This document shows, in pieces, positions 1-9,083 of a DNA stretch of 64,000 nt. The first letter of the stretch is position 1. Every line of letters begins with the position of its first letter. The stretch spans positions 124,001 to 188,000 of the forward strand of contig NZ_JAILYN010000002.1 in assembly GCF_019795155.1 (NCBI RefSeq). Direction: 5' to 3'. Both the position numbers and the translations under genes were made by a program. This DNA is from Marinobacterium arenosum. Its GTDB lineage: Bacteria; Pseudomonadota; Gammaproteobacteria; Pseudomonadales; Balneatricaceae. The notes beneath the pieces are model-generated. The model searched no databases, was not told where the DNA came from, and saw nothing but the letters and a program-made list of their open reading frames with translations.

Positions 1-1616
1 TGAACCCCTTCACGGGACACCAGCTCAAGCTCTCCGGCCTGCTCCGCCATGGTGGCACCGGCACGCAGCGCAGCCAGCTTCTCCTGCGCCATTGCCTTGA
101 GCTGCTCACGCGCCCGGCTTTCGACCAGCTCGGCCCGCAGCTGCTCGGCCACCTCATCCAGCGTCCTGGTACGCGGCTGGCGATGCTCTTTCAGGTGCAG
201 TACCACCGCCCGGCTGTTATCCAAGTCGATCAATACGCTGTTAACGCGATCTTTCAACACCTCATCACCGAAGGCCGCTTTAATCACCTTGGGATTGGCG
301 GTAATTGAATCGGCACCACCGTTACGGCCGAACGGCGCTGACTGCTGGATGGTCAGCCCCAGCACTTCAGCCGGCTCTGCCAGGTCGGCGGAGGAGAAAC
401 TGATATCGGCCAGTCGTTCGCGCTGTTCGACATAGATCGCCTCGGATTTCTCCCGAACCAGTTCCGCACGCAAACGCTCCTCAGTTTCGGCAAAGCTCGG
501 CGCCTGCAGCTGCTTCACATCGATCAGCTTGATGATGTGATAACCGAAATCGGTGCGCACCGGCTCAGACAGGCTGCCGGTGTCGGTCAGCGCATACAGC
601 GCCTCCTCGAACTCCGGCACGAATACACCCTTGCCGTTCACCCCCAGGTCACCACCGGCTTCGGCGGAACCGATATCGTCGGACTCGGCCTGGGCCAGCG
701 TGGCAAAATCTTCGCCGGCCTGCAGCCGCGCCAACAACTCTTCGGCGCGCGCCTTGGCGGCGGCGTCATCACGCTGGTCACCAACCTCCACCAGGATATG
801 GGCGGCGTGACGCTGCTCCTCGGCACTGAAGTTCTCCAGCAGAGTCTGGTACTGCGTCTGTAACTCATCGTCGGTTACCGAGACTTCGGATTCCAGCGAT
901 TCGCGCTCCAACAGCAGATAGTCGACGACAACCTGCTCGTCGGTCATCAGGCTGCCACGACGCTTATCGTATTCTGCAGCAAGCTCTTCGTCGGAAATCT
1001 CGATCGTCGCCTTGACCGGCTCCGCCGGCAGTACGAAGTAGCTCAGGTCGCGGGTCTGCCGATCCAGCTCCACCACCTGCTGCGCCTCACCCGGCAGGGT
1101 AAATGCGGACATCATGTAGCCAAGACGCTCCTGCTCGATCAGCTTCTCCTTGCGCAGCAGGGCCCGATAGGTCAGCGGCGTCAGGCCGGCATTACGCAAC
1201 AGCGCCTCGAACTGTTGACGATCGAATTTACCGTCCAGCTGAAAGTCCGGCGTACCGACGATCAGCTGGTCGATCAGTTGATCGGAGATGCGCATATCCT
1301 GATTCTGGGCAGACTGCACCAGCACTGCCTGCTCGATCAGTCCGTCCAGCACCCCTTCACGAATCGCGTCGTCTTCCAGCAGCGACGGATCGGCATTCTC
1401 GCCCATCTGGGCCAGCAACTGGCGACGCTGCAGTTCAACCCCCTGCAACAGCTCGCGCTCACCGATCTCCTCGCCATTGACCGTTGCCGGCGCATTACTG
1501 CCGCCAGTCAGGCTGACCAGGGACTCCACACCGAACAGCGCAAAGGTAACCACGATCAGGCCGACAATGACCTTGGCGACGATACTCTGTGAATTATCTC
1601 GGATTGATTGAAGCAT
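1..1616 (-). CDS. ppiD: Periplasmic folding chaperone PpiD (3' part lies outside the window)
   Basis: Inner-membrane-anchored periplasmic chaperone with a parvulin-type prolyl isomerase domain that assists proteins leaving the Sec translocon. About 538 N-terminal residues are visible; the frame is still open at base 1, and the family is about 600-640 residues. The start reads MLQSIRDNSQSIVAK, followed by one hydrophobic anchor (about residues 14-34), a SurA-N-like region, and a parvulin domain at about 265-365 (HAAHILVEV to GYHIIKL). An ATG at 1616 follows an AGGAAA-like ribosome site. It lies after hupB and tRNA-Asp, matching the usual lon-hupB-ppiD order. Identity is firm; the C-terminus is unseen. 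Confidence 0.93.
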   Translation of the reverse strand, partial: MLQSIRDNSQSIVAKVIVGLIVVTFALFGVESLVSLTGGSNAPATVNGEEIGERELLQGVELQRRQLLAQMGENADPSLLEDDAIREGVLDGLIEQAVLVQSAQNQDMRISDQLIDQLIVGTPDFQLDGKFDRQQFEALLRNAGLTPLTYRALLRKEKLIEQERLGYMMSAFTLPGEAQQVVELDRQTRDLSYFVLPAEPVKATIEISDEELAAEYDKRRGSLMTDEQVVVDYLLLERESLESEVSVTDDELQTQYQTLLENFSAEEQRHAAHILVEVGDQRDDAAAKARAEELLARLQAGEDFATLAQAESDDIGSAEAGGDLGVNGKGVFVPEFEEALYALTDTGSLSEPVRTDFGYHIIKLIDVKQLQAPSFAETEERLRAELVREKSEAIYVEQRERLADISFSSADLAEPAEVLGLTIQQSAPFGRNGGADSITANPKVIKAAFGDEVLKDRVNSVLIDLDNSRAVVLHLKEHRQPRTRTLDEVAEQLRAELVESRAREQLKAMAQEKLAALRAGATMAEQAGELELVSREGV

Positions 1617-1640
1617 CTTTTCCTCAGATTACTTTCAGCT

Positions 1641-1680
1641 AAAAAAAAAGCGTATTCGCTAGTGGAATACGCCTTTTTTA
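1641..1680 (-). terminator. Rho-independent terminator after tRNA-Asp
   Basis: An 8-bp perfect stem GCGTATTC / GAATACGC (1650-1657 and 1665-1672) with a 7-nt loop is flanked by A-runs and T-runs on both sides, so it can work in either direction. It lies between tRNA-Asp and ppiD and most likely ends the tRNA (and possibly hupB) transcript on the minus strand. Confidence 0.8.
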
Positions 1681-1684
1681 TATC

Positions 1685-1761
1685 TGGCGGAACGGACGGG
1701 ACTCGAACCCGCGACCCCCTGCGTGACAGGCAGGTATTCTAACCAGCTGAACTACCGCTCC
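1685..1761 (-). tRNA. tRNA-Asp (anticodon GTC)
   Basis: A 77-nt cloverleaf read on the minus strand. It begins GGAGCGGTAGTTCAG, has the anticodon loop CTGTCAC (GTC), the T-arm GGGTTCGAGTCCC, and an encoded CCA end at 1685-1687. The acceptor stem GGAGCGG pairs with CCGTTCC. It sits between hupB and ppiD and is followed by a strong terminator. Confidence 0.97.
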
Positions 1762-1793
1762 TGCTCAAATAAGTCTCCTAATACCCAGGAGTC

Positions 1794-2069
1794 TTATTTA
1801 TTTACTGCGTCCTTCAGGGCTTTACCCGGCTTGAACGTCGGCAGCGTCGCAGCTGCGATTTCGATCGGCTGACCGGTCTGCGGGTTACGGCCAGTGCGTG
1901 CTGCACGTTCCTTAACCGCAAAAGTACCGAAGCCAACCAGAGCGACGGACTCGCTCTTCTGCAGCGCTTCTGTGATGGCATCCAGAGTAGCGTCCAGTGC
2001 ACGGCCAGCCGCTGCCTTCGGAATGTCCGCTGAAGCTGCGATAGCGTCGATCAGTTCAGACTTATTCAC
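1794..2069 (-). CDS. hupB: DNA-binding protein HU-beta
   Basis: A small basic nucleoid protein that bends and compacts DNA as a dimer. The 91-residue length is that of the family, and the sequence covers the whole HU fold: [11 protein letters not shown] at the start, the GFGTF turn, and the DNA-binding arm with RTGRNPQTG before the IAAA and [12 protein letters not shown] end. It lies 133 bp downstream of lon in the same direction, the arrangement found in many gammaproteobacteria, where the gene is called hupB. Confidence 0.95.
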   Translation of the reverse strand: MNKSELIDAIAASADIPKAAAGRALDATLDAITEALQKSESVALVGFGTFAVKERAARTGRNPQTGQPIEIAAATLPTFKPGKALKDAVNK

Positions 2070-2202
2070 GTTGTTCCCCTTTGTCGAATCGTTATTCTAT
2101 GTGTTCTGTTGTCTATGCCCAGCACGTTTGTCTGGCACTTTATACCAACTGCCCGAAACCGCTGTCAAGCAGGCAATACGGGCATTTCACGCGATTCAGC
2201 CC

Positions 2203-4629
2203 TTAATGCGGCTTAATTTGTTCCCGCTCATTTTTAGCGCTTTTTTTCTTTTGAGCAGCCTCTTCCTTGGCCTTTTTCTCGAGCGGTTTAGGCGGATATT
2301 TGAGCGCGATATCGAGCACCTCATCTATCCATTTAACCGGCTTAATGTCGAGATCGGCTTTGATATTGTCAGGAATTTCCTTCAGATCGCGCTCATTTTC
2401 CTGAGGAATGATCACCGTCTTGATACCGCCACGGTGTGCCGCCAGCAGCTTCTCTTTGAGTCCGCCGATCGCCAACACCTGACCGCGCAAAGTGATCTCA
2501 CCGGTCATCGCCACATCGGCCCGCGCCGGAATAGCGGTCAGCGCGGAAACAATCGCCGTGCACATGCCGATACCCGCACTGGGACCATCTTTCGGCGTCG
2601 CCCCTTCGGGCACGTGAATATGGATGTCGTGCGACTCGTGGAAGTCCGGCTCGATCCCCAGGCTCTCGGCACGGTTACGTACCACCGTGAGAGCCGCCTG
2701 GATCGACTCCTTCATTACGTCACCGAGCGAGCCGGTATGCACCTGGCGCCCCTTGCCAGGCACGATGGCACTTTCGATGCTGAGGATATCACCACCCACC
2801 TGGGTCCAGGCCAGACCGGTGACGTGACCGACCTGATCCTGCTCTTCGGCGATACCAAAGGTGTACTTACGCACCCCGGAGTACCCCTCCAGCGATTCGC
2901 TGTCGACTTTCTGCACCTCTTTGCTGTCGGTCAGCGCCAGCTCCTTGACCACCTTACGGCAGATCTTGGCGATCTCCCGCTCAAGACCACGCACACCGGC
3001 TTCCCGGGTGTAGTAGCGGACCAGGTCGCGCACCGCCTCATCGGCGATATCAACCTCTGCCTCACGCAGGCCGTTATTTTTAACCTGCTTAGGAATCAAG
3101 TACTTGCGAGCAATATTTAACTTCTCGTCCTCGGTATATCCGGGGATTCGAATAATCTCCATACGGTCCAGCAGCGGGCCCGGAATATTCATCGAGTTCG
3201 AGGTGCAGACGAACATCACATCGGACAGGTCGAAGTCGACCTCCAGGTAATGATCGTTGAAGGTGCTGTTCTGCTCCGGATCCAGCACTTCCAGCAGTGC
3301 CGACGCCGGATCGCCGCGGTGGTCCATGCCCATCTTGTCGATCTCGTCGAGCAGGAACAGCGGGTTCTTGACCCCGACCTTGGCCATCTTCTGCACCAGC
3401 TTGCCGGGCATGGAACCGATGTAGGTGCGGCGGTGACCACGGATCTCAGCCTCGTCTCGCACCCCACCCAGCGCCATGCGCACGTACTGGCGGTTGGTTG
3501 CCCGGGCAATCGAGCGGCCGAGCGAGGTCTTACCCACCCCCGGCGGCCCAACCAGACAGAGGATCGGCCCCTTGATCTTCTTGACCCGCTTCTGCACCGC
3601 CAGGTATTCGATAATGCGGTCCTTGACCTCTTCCAGACCGTAGTGGTCCTCGTTGAGGATCCGCTCGGCACGCTTCATATCATGACGGACCTTGGAGCGT
3701 TTCGACCAGGGGATCTGCAGCATCCAGTCGATATAGCCACGCACCACGGAGGCTTCCGCGGACATCGGCGACATCATCTTCAGCTTGTTGTACTCCGCCA
3801 TGGTCTTTTCCAGCGCTTCCTTCGGCATCTTCGCCTCATCGATGCGCTTTTTCAGCTCATCCATGTCGTTGCTGCCGGCCTCGTCGAGATCGCCCAGCTC
3901 CTTCTGGATCGCCTTCATCTGCTCGTTGAGGTAGTACTCGCGCTGACTCTTCTCCATCTGCTTCTTGACCCGGCCGCGGATCCGCTTCTCAACCTCGACC
4001 AGGTCGATCTCGCCCTCCATCAGCGCCATCAGGTGCTCCAGGCGCTCACGGTTGCCGAGGGTCTCGAGAATCTTCTGCTTCTCGTCCAGCTTCAACGACA
4101 TATGGGCAGCGATGGTATCGGCCAGGCGACCGACATCATCAATATTCTGCAACGAAGCGATCACCTCGGACGGGATCTTCTTGTTGACCTGCACGAAGCG
4201 CTCGAACTGCTCCAACACGGAGCGCTTGTAAAGCTCCGCCTCGCTTTCACTCAGCTCTTCAACCGGCAATACCGAGATAGTGGCCGCAAAGTGGTCGCCC
4301 TCTTCGCTCAGCGAGTGGATGCGCGCCCGATAGTCGCCTTCAACCAGCACCTTGACGGTGCCATCCGGCAGCTTGAGCATCTGCAATACGCTGGCCACCG
4401 TCCCCACGTCGAACAGATCCGTCGAGCTGGGCTCGTCATCGGAGGCGTTCTTCTGGGCAACCAGCAGAATCTCTTTATCCTGGCTCATGGCCGCTTCGAG
4501 TGCCTGGATCGATTTCTCTCGACCGACAAACAGCGGGATCACCATATGCGGATAGACCACGACATCCCGCAGTGGCAGGACCGGAAGCTCAATGGTCATG
4601 TTTTCTTCCTGATCTTCAATGTGCGCCAT
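2203..4629 (-). CDS. lon: ATP-dependent protease Lon
   Basis: Cytosolic homo-hexameric AAA+ serine protease that degrades misfolded and selected regulatory proteins. It has an N-terminal LON substrate domain ([23 protein letters not shown]), Walker A GPPGVGKT near residue 360, Walker [10 protein letters not shown] near 424, and a protease domain with catalytic Ser in DGPSAGIGM (about 684) and Lys in [14 protein letters not shown] (about 727). I chose the ATG at 4629 (808 aa), which has an AGAGGAT ribosome site 7 nt upstream; an ATG nine codons earlier is possible. clpPX, the usual upstream neighbours, are not here. A heat-shock-type promoter lies just upstream. Confidence 0.97.
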   Translation of the reverse strand: MAHIEDQEENMTIELPVLPLRDVVVYPHMVIPLFVGREKSIQALEAAMSQDKEILLVAQKNASDDEPSSTDLFDVGTVASVLQMLKLPDGTVKVLVEGDYRARIHSLSEEGDHFAATISVLPVEELSESEAELYKRSVLEQFERFVQVNKKIPSEVIASLQNIDDVGRLADTIAAHMSLKLDEKQKILETLGNRERLEHLMALMEGEIDLVEVEKRIRGRVKKQMEKSQREYYLNEQMKAIQKELGDLDEAGSNDMDELKKRIDEAKMPKEALEKTMAEYNKLKMMSPMSAEASVVRGYIDWMLQIPWSKRSKVRHDMKRAERILNEDHYGLEEVKDRIIEYLAVQKRVKKIKGPILCLVGPPGVGKTSLGRSIARATNRQYVRMALGGVRDEAEIRGHRRTYIGSMPGKLVQKMAKVGVKNPLFLLDEIDKMGMDHRGDPASALLEVLDPEQNSTFNDHYLEVDFDLSDVMFVCTSNSMNIPGPLLDRMEIIRIPGYTEDEKLNIARKYLIPKQVKNNGLREAEVDIADEAVRDLVRYYTREAGVRGLEREIAKICRKVVKELALTDSKEVQKVDSESLEGYSGVRKYTFGIAEEQDQVGHVTGLAWTQVGGDILSIESAIVPGKGRQVHTGSLGDVMKESIQAALTVVRNRAESLGIEPDFHESHDIHIHVPEGATPKDGPSAGIGMCTAIVSALTAIPARADVAMTGEITLRGQVLAIGGLKEKLLAAHRGGIKTVIIPQENERDLKEIPDNIKADLDIKPVKWIDEVLDIALKYPPKPLEKKAKEEAAQKKKSAKNEREQIKPH

Positions 4630-5097
4630 GAGTATCCTCTTTACCCTGACTGCCATCGAACAACGGCAGCCTAACGTTCATTACTACACGATTACTAGCG
4701 TACATGGGGCCCTGTATTACCGATTACAAGGGCTGTGACAAAGTTTATTTCGCGGGAAGTTCGGCGACTGACGTCTATCAGTATATAGCAGTATCCCTAC
4801 CGTGAAACAACGCGACGGCGCGCGTTTGAGGAGGCTGGTAGCCGGTCGGACTTAGCACTGATCTACTCGGCTCTGGCTTCCTGCTTCGCCCTAACGACTG
4901 CATCCATGCAGTCGTGCGGAAAAACCGATATTGGTCATTTTTTCCGAACAAATTCGCTAAATAGCTCGCTATTCGCCTCAATCGTTCGAAAAACCTGCCT
5001 CAACCCCGCTTTCCCTCGCCACGATCGGCCAAGCCCGACAGACTGCAAGGCCCCGGGGACACCGAAGCGGTGCCACCGGGGCCCGTAACGATCCGTC
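4630..5097. other. lon-nfuA intergenic region with nested inverted repeats
   Basis: This 468-bp stretch has no convincing gene. Besides the lon promoter it holds a perfect 10-bp inverted repeat with a 2-bp spacer (ACGACTGCAT 4894-4903 / ATGCAGTCGT 4906-4915). Directly next is a second one (CGGAAAAA 4917-4924 / TTTTTTCCG 4938-4946), and near 5050-5090 a GC-rich stem (GGCCCCGG..CCGGGGCC type). The first two look like an extragenic palindromic element. The last may help end nfuA, although it has no T-run. Confidence 0.5.
4701..4731 (-). promoter_or_regulatory. Sigma-32-like heat-shock promoter of lon
   Basis: On the minus strand a -35-like CTTGTAA (4724-4730) is followed after 14 nt by CCCCATGTA (4701-4709), very close to the RpoH pattern CTTGAAA-N(11-16)-CCCCATnT. 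It ends about 70 bp before the lon start, and lon is a classic RpoH target. The match is seen in the sequence; its activity is inferred. Confidence 0.72.
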
Positions 5098-5691
5098 TTA
5101 CTTGTAGTATGCGTTTTCACGCACGCTGTGATCGGTGGTGTCACGCACCCCGGCCAGCGCCGGAATCCGCTCCACCAGGGTACGTTCAACCCCATCTTTC
5201 AGGGTCATGTCGACGGCACTGCAGCCCTGGCAACCGCCACCGAACTCCAGAATAGCGATGTAGCCCTGATCCTCTTCCACCAGCTCGATCAGCTTGACCT
5301 CACCACCGTGGGACGCCAGCCCCGGGTTGATTTCGGAATACAGGATATAGTTGACCTGGTCGGCCAACGGGCTGTCCTCGGACACCTTCGGCACCTTGGC
5401 GTTCGGCGCCTTGATGGTCAACTGGCCGCCCATCCGGTCTTCGGCAAAATCGACCAGTGCCTCATCAAGGAAAGGCACACTGTTGCGTTCGACGTAGACC
5501 CGAATCTTATCGAGCTCCATCAGTTCGTCATCCGCCACCACCTCTTCCGGGCGGCAGTAGGCCAGGCAGGTTTCGGCGTACGGGGTACCCGGCTGGGTAA
5601 CAAACATGCGTACGGCGATCCCTTCGGCCTCCTGCTTTGCCAGCAGGTCGGCCAGGTAGGATTCGGCACTGGCAGTAACGGTAATGTTCAT
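5098..5691 (-). CDS. nfuA: Fe-S biogenesis protein NfuA
   Basis: Carrier that receives [4Fe-4S] clusters and delivers them to target apo-enzymes, important under oxidative stress and iron limitation. The 197-residue protein has a degenerate A-type domain at the N-terminus (about 1-95) and a C-terminal Nfu domain with the cluster-binding CxxC in [11 protein letters not shown] (about residues 150-155). [10 protein letters not shown] and the end [13 protein letters not shown] are family signatures. I chose the ATG at 5691, which fits homolog N-termini; an in-frame GTG eight codons upstream is less likely. It is divergent from the MATE gene. Confidence 0.95.
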   Translation of the reverse strand: MNITVTASAESYLADLLAKQEAEGIAVRMFVTQPGTPYAETCLAYCRPEEVVADDELMELDKIRVYVERNSVPFLDEALVDFAEDRMGGQLTIKAPNAKVPKVSEDSPLADQVNYILYSEINPGLASHGGEVKLIELVEEDQGYIAILEFGGGCQGCSAVDMTLKDGVERTLVERIPALAGVRDTTDHSVRENAYYK

Positions 5692-5818
5692 ATAACTCGC
5701 GTCTCCCGGTAACACACTCGGAGGGTTGGTTTGCGCCCAGCATACAACGATTCAAAACCCGAGTAAATTGATCAGTTATTGACCAACCCAGCGCCACACT
5801 CACCCCTGCGCGCAAATC

Positions 5819-5827
5819 TGTTAGACT
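5819..5827 (+). promoter_or_regulatory. Extended -10 promoter element of the MATE gene
   Basis: TGTTAGACT matches the extended -10 form TGnTAnnnT and ends 28 nt before the ATG at 5856. No good -35 is seen, as expected for extended -10 promoters. The identical ATCTGTTAGACT string recurs before the CPA2 antiporter gene. Confidence 0.45.
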
Positions 5828-5855
5828 AGCGGCCTTTGTCCAGCCAGAGTTTCCG

Positions 5856-7193
5856 ATGACCCGACAGACGCCCAGCACCGCGCCCTATCGCACCATTCTC
5901 GCGCTGGGCCTGCCGATCATCGGCGGCATGCTGTCACAAAGTCTGTTGAACCTGGTTGACGCAGCGCTGGTCGGCCGGCTCGGCGAAGCGGCCCTGGCCG
6001 GTGTCGGCGCCGGCAGCTATGCCAACTTCGTCGCCATCAGCCTGATCCTGGGGCTGTCCTCCGGCGTGCAGGCGATGGTGGCCCGCCGCAAGGGACAGAA
6101 TCGTCACCAACTGGCGGCCGAGCCGGTTAACTGGGCGATCTTGCTGGCATTGCTGGTCGCCCTGCCGCTCAGCCTGCTGTTCATCAGCCTGTCGCCCTGG
6201 CTGACCGGCTGGCTGGCCGAACCGACCTCCGCCGCAATCGCCCGTCAGTATTTCGACTACCGCACCGCCGCCATGTCCGCCGTGGCACTCAATCTGGCCC
6301 TGCGCGGCTGGTGGAATGGCAGCCACCGTCCCGCTAGCTATGTTCGCACCCTGCTGGCGATGCACCTGCTGAATGTGGTGTTGAGCTACGGCCTGATCTT
6401 CGGCCGGTTCGGCCTGCCGGAGATGGGCGCTCCAGGCGCTGGCCTCGGCACGGCGATCGCACTCTATGTCGGCTGCGCACTGAATGGCGTGCTGGTCTGG
6501 CGCGATGCCCGCCACGCAGGGTTCCTGCGCAGGCTCGGCAACGGTTATCGACCGCTGCGCACGCTGCTGGCGCTGTCAATCCCCCACTCCCTGCAACAGC
6601 TGTTTATGGCGCTCGGCATTCTGATCCTGTTCTGGATCGTCGGCCTGCTCGGCACCGCCGAACAGGCGATCGCCCATGTATTGATCAACCTGGCACTGTT
6701 CCTGATCCTGCCGGCGGTCGGCTTCGGCGTCGCCAGCACCTCGCTGGTCAGCCACGCGCTCGGCGCCGGCCAGTCCGAGCGCGCCTATCGCTGGGGTTGG
6801 CAGGTGATCATCACCGCGCTGGGGCTGATCGGCCTGCTCAGCCTGCCGTTGCTACTGATTCCTGAACTGCTGCTGGCGCTGTTCCTGAACAACGAAACCC
6901 TGGTCGACCAGGCCAGCGCTCCGCTGCGGCTGACCGCCCTGGCGATCTGCGCCGACACCGCCGCCATCGTGCTGGCGCAGTCGCTACTTGGCGCCGGCGC
7001 CAACCGGCTGGTACTGATGATCTCCACCAGCGTGCAGTGGTTGCTGTTTCTGCCGCTGGCCTGGCTGGTCGGACCGGTACTGGGGTTCGGCCTGCTCGGC
7101 ATCTGGCAGCTGCAGGTCCTCTACCGGGCGCTGTCGTCATTGATCTATATCCGGGTCTGGCAGCAACGCCGCTGGGCCGAGATCTGTGTTTAA
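5856..7193 (+). CDS. MATE-family multidrug/Na+ efflux transporter
   Basis: Integral inner-membrane exporter that couples extrusion of cationic compounds to Na+ or H+ entry. The 445-residue length and about 12 hydrophobic segments in two pseudo-symmetric halves fit the DinF/NorM-like MATE group. The start [27 protein letters not shown] is the typical first helix of a MATE lobe, and the second lobe begins near residue 230 ([13 protein letters not shown]). The substrate cannot be told. It is transcribed away from nfuA and followed by a CPA2 antiporter gene with its own promoter-like element. Confidence 0.9.
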   Translation: MTRQTPSTAPYRTILALGLPIIGGMLSQSLLNLVDAALVGRLGEAALAGVGAGSYANFVAISLILGLSSGVQAMVARRKGQNRHQLAAEPVNWAILLALLVALPLSLLFISLSPWLTGWLAEPTSAAIARQYFDYRTAAMSAVALNLALRGWWNGSHRPASYVRTLLAMHLLNVVLSYGLIFGRFGLPEMGAPGAGLGTAIALYVGCALNGVLVWRDARHAGFLRRLGNGYRPLRTLLALSIPHSLQQLFMALGILILFWIVGLLGTAEQAIAHVLINLALFLILPAVGFGVASTSLVSHALGAGQSERAYRWGWQVIITALGLIGLLSLPLLLIPELLLALFLNNETLVDQASAPLRLTALAICADTAAIVLAQSLLGAGANRLVLMISTSVQWLLFLPLAWLVGPVLGFGLLGIWQLQVLYRALSSLIYIRVWQQRRWAEICV

Positions 7194-7207
7194 GGAAACA
7201 GTCGATC

Positions 7208-7216
7208 TGTTAGACT
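7208..7216 (+). promoter_or_regulatory. Extended -10 promoter element of the CPA2 antiporter gene
   Basis: TGTTAGACT, the same extended -10 string as before the MATE gene, sits 42 nt upstream of the chosen start at 7259. It suggests independent transcription although the two genes lie only 65 bp apart. Confidence 0.45.
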
Positions 7217-7258
7217 GGCAGCTCTGAGCAGTCGAGCCAAGCCGTAAGAAGGATGTCA

Positions 7259-8428
7259 ATGGAAGAGCAGAGTCTGGTCTTTTCGTTTTTTCTGATCTTT
7301 ACCGGCGCCGCGGCGCTGGCATCGGTCGCACTCTATACCCGTCAACCGTTGCTGGTGGCCTATATCGTACTCGGCGCGCTGATGGGCCCTTACGGACTGG
7401 AACTGGTAACCGATACCCGGCTGCTGGCCGAGATCTCCCATATCGGCATTATCTTCCTGCTGTTCCTGCTGGGGCTGGATATGCAGCCCAGCCACCTGGC
7501 CCATATGCTGAAAAAAGCGACCCTGGTGGCGATCGGCAGCTCGGTGATCTTCATGGCGGCCGGCTATCTGGTGGGCATCATTTTCGGCTTTACCCAGAGC
7601 GAGGCGGTGATCATCGGCGTGGCGATGATGTTCTCCAGCACCATCATCGGCATCAAACTGCTGCCAACCACGGTACTGCACCATAAGCACACCGGCGAAC
7701 TGGTAGTCGGCCTGCTGCTGCTGCAGGACGTCATCGCCATCATGGTGTTGCTGTTCCTTTATAGTGGCGAATCACCGGACAATGGCGTGGGAAGCTTTGT
7801 CAAAACCATCCTGGCGTTGCCGCTGCTGACTGTCGGGGCCTTCGTGTTCGTGCGCTACGTGCTGATCAAGCTGATTACCCGCTTCGATCGCTTTCACGAG
7901 TACATCTTCCTGGTCGCCCTGGGCTGGTGCCTGGGGGTGGCCGAGCTGGCCCATATGGCCGGCCTGTCGGCCGAGATCGGCGCCTTTATTGCCGGCATCG
8001 CGCTGGCCACTAGCCCGATCGCCCAATATATCGCCACCAGCCTGAAACCGCTGCGCGACTTCTTCCTGATCCTGTTCTTCTTCTCGATCGGCGCCAGCTT
8101 CAATCTGAGCTTGTGGGAGGAGATTCTGGTGCCGTCGGTGATCGCCGCACTGCTGACCATGGTGCTGAAACCCACCACCTTCCGCTTCCTGCTGAGCCGG
8201 ATCAGCGAAAGCCCGAAGATGGGCTGGGAGATCGGCTTCCGACTCGGCCAGACCAGCGAGTTTTCGCTGCTGATCGCCTATATGGCGACCAGCGCGCAGC
8301 TGATCGGCCAGCAGGCCTCGCACGTCATTCAGGCCACCGCGATTCTGACCTTCCTGCTGTCGACCTACGTGGTGATCTTCTACTTCCCGTCGCCGATCGC
8401 CATCTCCGACCGGCTCAGACGCGATTGA
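7259..8428 (+). CDS. CPA2-family cation:proton antiporter (KefB-like, membrane domain only)
   Basis: Inner-membrane monovalent cation/H+ antiporter. About 12 hydrophobic segments cover nearly the whole 389 residues, with typical CPA2 motifs such as YIVLGALMGPYGL, ISHIGIIFLLFLLGLDMQ and GLSAEIGAFIAGIALA. KefB/KefC proteins (about 600 aa) carry a C-terminal TrkA-N nucleotide-binding domain. This protein ends right after the last membrane helix and has none, so regulation by NAD(H) or glutathione adducts is unlikely. The ATG at 7259 is preferred because AAGGA lies 5 nt upstream; an ATG two codons earlier lacks spacing. The transported ion is not determined. Confidence 0.88.
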   Translation: MEEQSLVFSFFLIFTGAAALASVALYTRQPLLVAYIVLGALMGPYGLELVTDTRLLAEISHIGIIFLLFLLGLDMQPSHLAHMLKKATLVAIGSSVIFMAAGYLVGIIFGFTQSEAVIIGVAMMFSSTIIGIKLLPTTVLHHKHTGELVVGLLLLQDVIAIMVLLFLYSGESPDNGVGSFVKTILALPLLTVGAFVFVRYVLIKLITRFDRFHEYIFLVALGWCLGVAELAHMAGLSAEIGAFIAGIALATSPIAQYIATSLKPLRDFFLILFFFSIGASFNLSLWEEILVPSVIAALLTMVLKPTTFRFLLSRISESPKMGWEIGFRLGQTSEFSLLIAYMATSAQLIGQQASHVIQATAILTFLLSTYVVIFYFPSPIAISDRLRRD

Positions 8429-8450
8429 GCCGCGCCTGATCGCTACGGAC

Positions 8451-9014
8451 TCAGCTGCCCCAGCGACGCACCGGGCCGACATCGACATGGACGAAGTCCG
8501 AACCGGTATAAAGACCCACCCCGCCGTGCTTGAGCGACAGTGCGGCGCGGTGCAGATCACGCAGTTCAATGCCCGGAATCCGGATATCGATCGCCTGCCC
8601 CTTGGTGTGGAAGCTGCGCTTGGCCACTTTGTGGCCTTTGTTGCGTAGCATCTCGTTGGTTTGCGGCGAACGGTAAGCCGAGATCACATGGAAAAGCTCG
8701 TGGGTTCCCAGCCGACGGCGTAGTTCGGCCAGCATCTCCAGCAACCGGATATCCATCTGGGTACTGAGATCAGCGCGGTGGTCGCGCAGCACATGATTGA
8801 TCGACTGCAGCGCATCCGGCTGATAACCGTCCGGCGTCCAGAAGCTGGTCAGCAGCTTTTCGCCGGTATGCAGGTTCAGGAAGCCGATATCCTGGTCGCG
8901 AACGAAATTGGACCGGACATTGGCCTTGGCCAGGCCGGGCGCACCAATCGCGCCCAGCGTAGCGCCACTGAGCGCCTTGAGAAAACAACGGCGACGGAGC
9001 GGTTTCTGAATCAT
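8451..9014 (-). CDS. Tat-exported M15-family murein endopeptidase, MepK/YcbK-like
   Basis: Predicted periplasmic zinc peptidase acting on peptidoglycan cross-links. Residues 1-32 form a twin-arginine signal (RRRCFLKAL, then a hydrophobic stretch and AKA). The M15A/DUF882 fold follows: SAYRSPQTN, the zinc-ligand region FHTKGQAIDIRI (His-x6-Asp pattern) and the C-terminal HVDVG with the second histidine. The 187-residue length matches E. coli YcbK. It runs convergently with the CPA2 gene, separated by 22 bp. The family is firm; the exact bond cleaved is inferred. Confidence 0.9.
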   Translation of the reverse strand: MIQKPLRRRCFLKALSGATLGAIGAPGLAKANVRSNFVRDQDIGFLNLHTGEKLLTSFWTPDGYQPDALQSINHVLRDHRADLSTQMDIRLLEMLAELRRRLGTHELFHVISAYRSPQTNEMLRNKGHKVAKRSFHTKGQAIDIRIPGIELRDLHRAALSLKHGGVGLYTGSDFVHVDVGPVRRWGS

Positions 9015-9083
9015 GGACTCTTTAGTATCTGTTCAATAATTGGAACAGCAATTATCCATATCAAACGCTCGTTTGTACATTTT

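Noticed and set aside
1894-3120. Long plus-strand frame of 408 codons opposite lon
   Set aside because: It is entirely antisense to lon, which has all catalytic motifs, and shows codon-bias shadowing without recognisable domains.
4778-4981. 67-codon minus-strand frame in the lon-nfuA gap
   Set aside because: It runs through the palindromic elements and has no ribosome site; the sequence is better explained as an extragenic repeat.
5045-5090. GC-rich stem after nfuA considered as a terminator
   Set aside because: The stem is good but no T-run follows on the minus strand, so it was noted only as part of the intergenic description.
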